A DNA stretch of 13,410 nucleotides from CAZEER01 sp964511215 (GTDB taxonomy: Bacteria > Fidelibacterota > Marinisomatia > Marinisomatales > UBA1611), in assembly GCA_964511215.1 (NCBI GenBank), contig CAZEER010000060.1, forward strand, positions 1 to 13,410, read 5' to 3'. Position 1 is the stretch's first letter; each line of letters starts with the position of its first letter. The translations under genes were made by a program, and so were the position numbers. The notes under the pieces were generated by a model. It saw only the letters and a list, made by a program, of their open reading frames with translations, was not told the origin of the DNA and ran no database searches. Below are positions 6,765 through 11,912 of the stretch, one piece after another.

Positions 6765-7241
6765 ATGGTCGAATATTTAGATGCTATAGATAAACATTTC
6801 CTAATTTGGATACATCAGCATTTTTCTAATTCTATATTTGATTTAGTNNNNNNNNNNNNNNNNNNNNNNNNNNNNNNNNNNNNNNNNNNNNNNNNNNNNN
6901 NNNNNNNNNNNNNNNNNNNNNNNNNNNNNNNNNNNNNNNNNNNNNNNGGTAAATGGAGTATGCCATCTAATCATGCTGCAAATATATTTACATTCTCAGT
7001 AATCTTAGGTTATTTTTATGAAAAAATTAAGATACCTCTTTTTAGTCTGGCTTTCTTGATTGCTTTTTCACGTGTTTATGTTGGAGTACACTATCCTGGC
7101 GATGTAATTGTAGGTTTTTTTATTGGCTATTTTATAGGATGGGTACTCTTAACGTTATGGATAATTTTAAAAATGAGAGAACTAAAACGAAGGCGGACTT
7201 GGATCTGGTATGAAGGTGACCCTCCAGTTTTCAATACTTAA
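6765..7241 (+). CDS. PAP2-superfamily membrane phosphatase, interrupted by an assembly gap
   Basis: The frame reads 27 residues, enters 100 N, and continues in the same frame for 97 residues. After the gap, M-P-S-N-H-A-A-N is PAP2 motif 2 (usually P-S-G-H; S-N-H or S-S-H also occurs), and S-R-V-Y-V-G-V-H-Y-P-G-D is motif 3 (S-R-x5-H-x3-D). Three hydrophobic segments suggest an inner-membrane protein. Motif 1 (K-x6-R-P) must lie in the gap. Relatives with a similar start and a G-K-x-x-x-x-S-x-H-A-A-N stretch have, from memory, roughly 80-90 residues between the equivalent points, against 34 implied by the N run, so the gap is probably longer than drawn. Likely roles are dephosphorylation of undecaprenyl diphosphate or a phosphatidate-type lipid. 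The gene ends in TTAA, which also forms the stop of the convergent DUF3467 gene. It starts 16 bases after acuI and may share its transcript. Confidence 0.82.
   Translation: MVEYLDAIDKHFLIWIHQHFSNSIFDLXXXXXXXXXXXXXXXXXXXXXXXXXXXXXXXXXXGKWSMPSNHAANIFTFSVILGYFYEKIKIPLFSLAFLIAFSRVYVGVHYPGDVIVGFFIGYFIGWVLLTLWIILKMRELKRRRTWIWYEGDPPVFNT
6848..6947. other. Assembly gap of exactly 100 N inside the PAP2 gene
   Basis: A run of exactly 100 N, a common scaffolding placeholder for unknown length. It replaces the region expected to hold transmembrane helices and PAP2 catalytic motif 1. That the flanking frames agree across it is no proof of size, since one length in three would do that. Confidence 0.95.
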
Positions 7242-7564
7242 TTTGGAAGTACATCTTTAGGAGGCTTAACACCAAATGATGAAAAACCATCTTCCCTTTT
7301 AGGCAATTTTATTTCTCCGTGTTTTGATTCAAATTTCCTAATATTATCATTTAAAGCACCCAGAAATGCTTTTGCATGTTGGGGAGCCATAATAATTCGT
7401 GAATGGACTTTTGCTTTTGGCACTCCAGGTAGTATTCTTGTGAAATCCATAACAAATTCTGCTGGAGAATGAGTCACTACAACAAAATTGGCATATTCAC
7501 CTGCACTGATTTTTTCATCCAACTCAATATTGATTTGTTGGGTCTTTTTTTCATCCTGATTCAT
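7238..7564 (-). CDS. DUF3467 domain protein
   Basis: A 108-residue soluble protein matching the DUF3467 family: a short charged head, I-N-I-E-L-D (residues ~12-17), then A-N-F-V-V-V-T-H-S-P-A-E-F-V-M-D-F and P-G-V-P-K-A-K-V-H-S-R-I-I-M-A-P-Q-H-A, followed by a helix ending near K-H-G-E-I. The family is widespread and small, and its function is unknown to me. The tail is short and proline/lysine-rich (V-K-P-P-K-D-V-L-P-N). The start ATG at 7562-7564 lies 6 bases past the stop of the zinc-ribbon gene, and a G-rich AAGGGGG site overlaps the end of that gene, so the two are almost certainly one operon. The stop overlaps that of the convergent PAP2 gene by four bases (TTAA), leaving no room for a terminator between them. 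Confidence 0.85.
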   Translation of the reverse strand: MNQDEKKTQQINIELDEKISAGEYANFVVVTHSPAEFVMDFTRILPGVPKAKVHSRIIMAPQHAKAFLGALNDNIRKFESKHGEIKLPKREDGFSSFGVKPPKDVLPN

Positions 7565-7570
7565 TATTAA

Positions 7571-7972
7571 TTAGGCCCCCTTTTTTGTAGAAAAATCTCT
7601 TTCATTAAATTCTTCCCAATCATTATTAATACCTTCAAACTGGGTATAATCCTTTATACCTTCATCTTCTTCAATATTTTTTGGATGAAGTTCATTCTCA
7701 TAAATGTTAAAAAGATCTTTTTTCTTCTCAAATTCAGCTGGATCTCCTTCTTCTTCTTTTGTTTGATCTAAATCATCTACATCATCACTATAAACTTGTT
7801 GATCAAAAAAATCTAAATTCTCAACTATTCCATTTGCCATAAGGAATTCCAAAAAATCAAGATAACGCCTATCTTTCAGATCAACGTTACAATTAATACA
7901 CTTAAGAGAATCTTTAAGATCTATCTCATTAATAGTATTTTCACAAACCGGACATATAATGCCTTCAAGCAT
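7571..7972 (-). CDS. Small acidic zinc-ribbon protein, function unknown
   Basis: A 133-residue protein with two C-x-x-C pairs near the N-terminus: C7-P-V-C10 and C25-I-N-C28. This is the layout of a treble-clef or zinc-ribbon module binding one Zn2+. The rest is strongly acidic, with runs such as D-D-V-D-D-L-D and K-E-E-E-G-D, and ends in a basic K-K-G-A. There is no signal peptide or membrane segment, so it is probably cytosolic. The length suggests an accessory or adaptor protein more than an enzyme. It is the first gene of a two-gene operon with the DUF3467 protein, and an excellent AGAGAGGA ribosome-binding site precedes its ATG. I do not recognise the family; nucleic-acid or protein binding is only suggested by the zinc ribbon. 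Confidence 0.75.
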   Translation of the reverse strand: MLEGIICPVCENTINEIDLKDSLKCINCNVDLKDRRYLDFLEFLMANGIVENLDFFDQQVYSDDVDDLDQTKEEEGDPAEFEKKKDLFNIYENELHPKNIEEDEGIKDYTQFEGINNDWEEFNERDFSTKKGA

Positions 7973-7978
7973 TTGTTT

Positions 7979-7986
7979 TCCTCTCT
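7979..7986 (-). promoter_or_regulatory. Strong ribosome-binding site of the zinc-ribbon gene
   Basis: Read on the minus strand, AGAGAGGA stands six bases before the ATG at 7972. It fixes the start and suggests good expression of the zinc-ribbon/DUF3467 pair. The ~95 bases between this gene and the upstream minus-strand gene could hold a separate promoter, but I cannot point to convincing -35/-10 elements. Confidence 0.6.
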
Positions 7987-8067
7987 AAAATCAGCGACGA
8001 ATATAGTTGACAGTTATTGAGGTGGCAATCATTTTACCCAAGGAAAAAATATTTTATTAATACCTAT

Positions 8068-8610
8068 TTAGGTGATACCGAGCATGCGCTCAATCATTAT
8101 ATAATTTTCCTCTAAAAATCCATTTTTCTGTGGTTCTATCACTATAGAATATAATTGATCAGGGAATACTGTCTCAAAGCCTACTTTAATAGGAATATCT
8201 AATTCCATACTCAGCAAGGATAATGTCTGATTTACTGATTGATTAAGATCAATGAGAGCATCATACTTAATAGAATTAATTTTATCAATAATATTCTTAG
8301 ATATTACTGCACCAAACCAATTAAAATCTCTATCATTTAACAAAATCATTTGCGGTAACAATTCATCCTGATAATAATTTAATCCATCTTCATGTAATAC
8401 ATAATCAATATGTAGATTGTTATTTCTAAATCTAGGTTTAATGAAATGTGCTGCCACTTGTGCAAGATGTTTTTCTGATGGTAAAAAATATAAAACTTTT
8501 TTTACCCCTTTACCTTTTTTACTGATTTTTATAAGGTTCTCTGGCTTAACACTAGACCTAAAAAATTTGTACCATATTACGAGTAACTTAATTCGTAAAG
8601 GAATTTTCAT
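8068..8610 (-). CDS. Unassigned 180-residue protein with weak GT9 (heptosyltransferase)-like N-terminal-fold signature
   Basis: The protein begins with a basic, hydrophobic stretch (I-K-L-L-V-I-W-Y-K-F-F-R, 7-18) that could contact the membrane. An alternating alpha/beta pattern follows: K-K-V-L-Y-F-L-P-S (37-45), then H-I-D-Y-V-L (68-72), F-G-A-V-I (99-103), and K-Y-D-A-L-I-D-L-N (115-123), followed by N-Q-T-L-S-L-L-S and I-K-V-G-F-E (141-146). The Y-D-x-x-I-D-L-N, leucine helix, K-V-G-F-E series is reminiscent of the first Rossmann domain of GT9 LPS heptosyltransferases and of short Bacteroidota-type proteins with that half-fold. The length is only about half of GT9, and the nucleotide-sugar-binding C-terminal half is missing. 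It is therefore either a single-domain relative or unrelated. It is encoded divergently from the DjlA-like gene, 103 bases apart. No function is proposed with confidence. Confidence 0.65.
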   Translation of the reverse strand: MKIPLRIKLLVIWYKFFRSSVKPENLIKISKKGKGVKKVLYFLPSEKHLAQVAAHFIKPRFRNNNLHIDYVLHEDGLNYYQDELLPQMILLNDRDFNWFGAVISKNIIDKINSIKYDALIDLNQSVNQTLSLLSMELDIPIKVGFETVFPDQLYSIVIEPQKNGFLEENYIMIERMLGIT

Positions 8611-8713
8611 TGTAGAATATAATTACTAGACATCCATTCTAAAACTAAAGTGTAATAGTAATTTTAAATTAATAAATGTATAAATTTGGCTTTCAATGGA
8701 ACACTAAAAATAT

Positions 8714-9451
8714 ATGTCACTAAATAAAAAATTACTATGGGGTGGTTTAGGCTGGGTATTTGGCGGTCCAATAGGAGCAATTTTGGGTTACACTTATGCT
8801 TCGCTAAGTGAAAATGAAACTTCTCGATGGTCTAGTGTACATTCAGGTAGCGCATCAAAGTCTAAAACTAAACATGGAGATTTTGTAGTATCTGTTTTAG
8901 TCCTTTTTGCGAAAGTAATGAAGGCTGATGGGAAATTATTGAAATCTGAATTAGACTATGTCAAGCAGTTTTTAAAACAACAATTTGATCTTCAGAAAAC
9001 TCGAGATTTGATGAACCTCTTTAAAGATATTCTTGAACAAGATTATCCATTAAAAGATGTCTGTCGTCAGATTCAACGATCTATGGACCATCCAAGTAGA
9101 CTCGAATTAATCCATATTTTATATGGATTATCTGCTTCTGATGGTCATGTACATCCTGCTGAAATACAAGTTATAAAAACGATCTCAAATTATCTCAATA
9201 TAAATAACAATGATTATGAATCAATCAAGGCCATGTTTGCTAAAGATGAAAAAGCAGCATATAGAGTTCTTGAGGTTTCTCCCTCTGCATCAAATGACGA
9301 TATTAAACGTTCGTATAGAAAAATGGCAAATAAATACCATCCCGATAAAGTCAGTCATCTAGGTAATAAAATGCAAAAGATAGCAAAAGAAAAATTTCAA
9401 GCTGTTAACAATGCGTATCAAGCAATAAAAAAAGAAAGACATTTCAGATGA
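8714..9451 (+). CDS. DjlA-like co-chaperone: membrane anchor, TerB-like domain and C-terminal J domain
   Basis: A 245-residue protein in three parts. Residues 9-30 form a glycine-rich hydrophobic segment (G-G-L-G-W-V-F-G-G-P-I-G-A-I-L-G) like the N-terminal anchor of DjlA. Residues ~56-165 match the helical TerB/DjlA-N domain, with paired acidic motifs K-A-D-G-K (70-74) and A-S-D-G-H (141-145). Residues ~182-240 are a J domain with the catalytic H-P-D at 209-211 and the upstream Y-R-K-M-A-N-K-Y helix. J domains stimulate the ATPase of DnaK and deliver clients; DjlA does so at the inner membrane. The stop overlaps the start of the mutase gene (ATGA), so the two are probably translationally coupled, an unusual partnership. 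The AT-rich region upstream is shared with the divergent unassigned gene and must hold a promoter, though only a weak TAAATTTG at 8681-8688 caught my eye. Confidence 0.87.
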   Translation: MSLNKKLLWGGLGWVFGGPIGAILGYTYASLSENETSRWSSVHSGSASKSKTKHGDFVVSVLVLFAKVMKADGKLLKSELDYVKQFLKQQFDLQKTRDLMNLFKDILEQDYPLKDVCRQIQRSMDHPSRLELIHILYGLSASDGHVHPAEIQVIKTISNYLNINNNDYESIKAMFAKDEKAAYRVLEVSPSASNDDIKRSYRKMANKYHPDKVSHLGNKMQKIAKEKFQAVNNAYQAIKKERHFR

Positions 9452-10932
9452 AGAAAGAGTTCCCTGGTCAATTCCCATATACACGCGGCATTTATAAAAA
9501 CATGTATAAGGACAGAAAATGGACCATGCGTCAATATGCAGGTTTTACATCTGCCGAAGAATCTAATCATCGATTTCATAATCTTTTAAAGCAAGGAGTC
9601 AAAGGCCTATCTGTTGCTTTCGACTTACCTACACAGATTGGTTACGATTCTGATCATATCATGGCTGATGGAGAAGTAGGGAAAGTAGGGGTTCCCATCT
9701 CAATATTGAATAATATGACAAAGCTATTTGAAGGTATACCTCTTGATAAAGTGTCTACTTCTATGACAATCAATTCAACTGCACCTATGATATTAGCCTA
9801 TTTTATTTCTGCTGCTGAAAAGCAAGGAGTTGCACCAAATAAACTCAATGGTACAATACAAAATGATATTCTAAAAGAATACTCTGCAAGAGGGACATAT
9901 ATATATCCTCCAGAAGCATCGATTCGACTAACTACAGATGTTATGGAATTTTGTGAAAATCATCTCCCAAAGATGAATTCTCTTTCAGTATCAGGGTACC
10001 ATATTCGCGAGGCTGGGAGTTCAGCCGAACAAGAGCTTGCATTTACATTTGCCAATGCGATTGCCTATGTTGAAGCAGCAATTAAAAGAGGTCTAGATCC
10101 CAATAAATTTGGATCTAGAATGTCATTCTTTTTTAATGCACATAATGGCTTTTTACAAGAGATATCAAAGTTTAGAGCAGCCCGAAAATTATGGGCAACA
10201 ATTATGAAAAAAAGATTTTTAGTGAAAAATGAAAAAGCACTGTACTGTAGATTTCATACTCAGACAGCTGGATCTACATTAACTGCCCATCAAATTAATA
10301 ATAATATAGTTAGGACTACTATTCAAGCAATGTCTGCGATACTAGGTGGGACCCAATCACTTCATACCAATAGTAAAGATGAGGCCCTAGCTTTGCCAAC
10401 AAATGAATCAGCCCAACTTGCATTAAGGACACAGCAAATTATAGCTTATGAGAGCGGCGTTACTGATTATCCTGACCCATTTGGTGGTAGTTATGTAATT
10501 GAAGAAATGACCCAAAATTTATTTGATAGTGTAATGAAGATTATAGAAAAAATAGATGCAATGGGTGGAGCAATTATTGCCATTAGTAATGGCTATATAG
10601 AGAATGCAATCGCCAATAGCGCTTATGAATTTCAAAAAAAGATTGAAAATGGAGAAAAAATTATTGTTGGCACCAATAAATATGAGATTGATGAAGAATC
10701 AAGTACAGAATTATTAAAAATTGACTCTTCTAAAGTAAATTCTCAGATAGATGATTTAGTACAATTTAAATTTACCCGAAATAATGATCAGGTTAAGAAT
10801 CAATTAAATAATTTAGGTTTAGTTGCAAAGACAAATGATAACCTCATGTCTACAATTATAGACTGTGTGAAAAATGACTGTACCCTTGGAGAAATTTCAG
10901 ATACATTGCGCAGAGTTTTTGGTGAATATTAA
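9448..10932 (+). CDS. Methylmalonyl-CoA mutase large (catalytic) subunit, without B12-binding domain
   Basis: The 494-residue protein covers the substrate-binding TIM barrel of B12-dependent acyl-CoA mutases and stops at V-F-G-E-Y, where the catalytic part normally ends. The B12 domain (D-x-H-x-x-G) must therefore be a separate subunit, as in archaeal-type enzymes. Landmarks are T-M-R-Q-Y-A-G-F (26-33), G-L-S-V-A-F-D-L-P-T-Q (53-63), G-T-I-Q-N-D-I-L-K-E-Y (135-145), S-G-Y-H-I-R-E-A-G (182-190), and G-G-T-Q-S-L-H-T-N-S (300-309). The specificity positions Tyr89, Arg207 and His244 of the Propionibacterium enzyme correspond to Y30, R224 and H270. All are kept, favouring methylmalonyl-CoA over isobutyryl- or 2-hydroxyisobutyryl-CoA. 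The N-terminus is short: it opens almost at F-P-Y-T-R-G, lacking the linker most homologs have. It would interconvert methylmalonyl-CoA and succinyl-CoA. The start overlaps the djlA-like stop, and a gap follows 10 bases after its stop. Confidence 0.92.
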   Translation: MKKEFPGQFPYTRGIYKNMYKDRKWTMRQYAGFTSAEESNHRFHNLLKQGVKGLSVAFDLPTQIGYDSDHIMADGEVGKVGVPISILNNMTKLFEGIPLDKVSTSMTINSTAPMILAYFISAAEKQGVAPNKLNGTIQNDILKEYSARGTYIYPPEASIRLTTDVMEFCENHLPKMNSLSVSGYHIREAGSSAEQELAFTFANAIAYVEAAIKRGLDPNKFGSRMSFFFNAHNGFLQEISKFRAARKLWATIMKKRFLVKNEKALYCRFHTQTAGSTLTAHQINNNIVRTTIQAMSAILGGTQSLHTNSKDEALALPTNESAQLALRTQQIIAYESGVTDYPDPFGGSYVIEEMTQNLFDSVMKIIEKIDAMGGAIIAISNGYIENAIANSAYEFQKKIENGEKIIVGTNKYEIDEESSTELLKIDSSKVNSQIDDLVQFKFTRNNDQVKNQLNNLGLVAKTNDNLMSTIIDCVKNDCTLGEISDTLRRVFGEY

Positions 10933-10942
10933 GAAATACAAT

Positions 10943-11042
10943 NNNNNNNNNNNNNNNNNNNNNNNNNNNNNNNNNNNNNNNNNNNNNNNNNNNNNNNNNN
11001 NNNNNNNNNNNNNNNNNNNNNNNNNNNNNNNNNNNNNNNNNN
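10943..11042. other. Assembly gap of exactly 100 N after the mutase gene
   Basis: Another run of exactly 100 N, probably a placeholder of unknown length. The gene truncated on its right is a membrane-protein tail, so at least the front of that gene is missing. A B12-binding mutase subunit could also be hidden here. Confidence 0.95.
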
Positions 11043-11144
11043 GCACGAATAACACTAAAAATTCACACTCCAGCACAAGTCATAGTCGGGACTATACTCG
11101 CTATTGGTTTAGCATATTTTGAATTAAAATATCTATTTCTTTAG
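11043..11144 (+). CDS. C-terminal tail of a membrane protein, probably a second PAP2-type phosphatase (5' end lost in gap)
   Basis: Directly after the gap, one frame stays open for 33 codons to a TAG at 11142-11144. It reads A-R-I-T-L-K-I-H-T-P-A-Q-V-I-V-G, then a hydrophobic helix (T-I-L-A-I-G-L-A-Y-F) and a short end. The spacing R-x5-H followed by x3-Q-V-x-x-G resembles motif 3 of the PAP2 superfamily (S-R-x5-H-x3-D), with Q where the aspartate usually stands; sequences of the H-T-P-A-Q-V type do occur in PAP2 relatives as I recall. The tail ends two bases before the biotin-ligase start, implying co-transcription. With only 33 residues the family call is tentative; that it is the end of a membrane-protein gene is more secure. 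Confidence 0.5.
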   Translation, partial: ARITLKIHTPAQVIVGTILAIGLAYFELKYLFL

Positions 11145-11146
11145 CA

Positions 11147-11905
11147 ATGATTTTTACAAACCTGATAAAAACTAATTTGCGTACAAAACAATTTGGAAAA
11201 GATATTGAATACTACCAACGACTCAAATCAACTAATCGTGAAGCATGGGAATTAATTCAGGTTGACAAAGCAAAACATGGTATGATTATTATAACCGACG
11301 ATCAATTTGATGGTAAGGGCCGTGGTGGCAATACATGGTTTATGAGCCCTAGCAAAGGTATAGCAATGTCAATAATACTCATCAAAAAATTTTCATTAAA
11401 TGACGCACTACTAATCCCAATTGCTGCGGGTGTCGCTGTTGCTAAAACCTTATCACATCGAGGTGGCAATCCAAAGCTAAAATGGCCCAACGATATACTT
11501 TTAAATAAAAAAAAATGCGGTGGTATACTATGTGAAAGTAAAATTTCCAATCACATTGTGAAAAAAATGGTAATCGGTATTGGATTAAATATCAATGAAT
11601 CTATTGCTGATTTTCCCAAATCTATAAATAAATCAGCAACTTCGCTTGCAATAGAAACAAAGCATCCAAACCAACGTGAACTTGTTTGCGCCATATTCAT
11701 TACTTATTTTGAACAATTACTTGATCATTTAGATTCATGTATTAAAGATTGGCTATCTTACTGTGTGCATTTAGATAAACCTGTGTCGTTCAGTTACAAT
11801 GGATCTAATTATTGTGGAATATTTAAGGGCATTAACCACAGCGGACATGCACTAATTGAGATTGACAGAAAAGAAAAGTTATTCCCATCTATTCTCATTA
11901 ATTAA
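11147..11905 (+). CDS. birA: Biotin--[biotin carboxyl-carrier protein] ligase, monofunctional
   Basis: A 252-residue biotin-protein ligase with no N-terminal winged-helix domain, so it is an enzyme only and not a biotin-operon repressor. Landmarks are S-T-N (28-30), the biotin/adenylate loop G-K-G-R-G-G-N-T-W (56-64) in place of G-R-G-R-R-G-R-K-W of E. coli BirA, S-P-S-K-G-I-A-M-S (67-75), K-W-P-N-D-I (112-117) with the catalytic-site lysine K112, G-G-I-L-C-E (125-130) and G-I-G-L-N-I-N (144-150). R59 matches E. coli Arg118; neighbouring arginines are changed to K57, G60 and N62. The protein adenylates biotin and attaches it to the carrier lysine of acetyl-, propionyl- or related carboxylases. 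A C-terminal SH3-like segment (~205-250) is visible. The stop is 7 bases before the next gene, so they are likely in one operon. Confidence 0.9.
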   Translation: MIFTNLIKTNLRTKQFGKDIEYYQRLKSTNREAWELIQVDKAKHGMIIITDDQFDGKGRGGNTWFMSPSKGIAMSIILIKKFSLNDALLIPIAAGVAVAKTLSHRGGNPKLKWPNDILLNKKKCGGILCESKISNHIVKKMVIGIGLNINESIADFPKSINKSATSLAIETKHPNQRELVCAIFITYFEQLLDHLDSCIKDWLSYCVHLDKPVSFSYNGSNYCGIFKGINHSGHALIEIDRKEKLFPSILIN

Positions 11906-11908
11906 GGA
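11904..11908 (+). promoter_or_regulatory. Ribosome-binding site of the secreted C15-like gene, overlapping the birA stop
   Basis: AAGGA starts within the TAA of birA and lies four bases before ATG at 11913. It argues for that start rather than the upstream in-frame codon at 11856, which would add 19 residues inside birA and bury the signal peptide. Confidence 0.5.
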
Positions 11909-11912
11909 CTAC

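Noticed and set aside
8062..8073. A small inverted repeat (ACCTA-TT-TAGGT) at the end of the 8068-8610 gene, followed on the minus strand by an AT-rich tract with a T run.
   Set aside because: The loop would be only two bases and the stem five, too small and weak for a credible intrinsic terminator.
8417..8629. A 70-codon plus-strand frame opposite the start of the unassigned minus-strand gene.
   Set aside because: It overlaps a longer, more protein-like gene and gives a low-complexity hydrophobic translation with no recognisable motif.
8681..8688. TAAATTTG, resembling the -7 element TAnnTTTG of Bacteroidota promoters, ahead of the DjlA-like gene.
   Set aside because: No matching TTTG was found at the right upstream distance, and such strings are frequent in AT-rich DNA. 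It is not reported as a promoter.
10874..11122. An open frame from 10874 that crosses the N gap.
   Set aside because: It begins inside the mutase gene in another frame and is open only because N codons are not stops. After the gap, the frame ending at 11144 gives a sensible membrane-protein tail instead.
11856..11912. An upstream in-frame start for the C15-like gene, adding 19 residues.
   Set aside because: It lies inside birA, would place charged residues before the signal peptide, and is further from a ribosome-binding site than the ATG at 13 bases after AAGGA's region near 11904. The start at 11913 is preferred.
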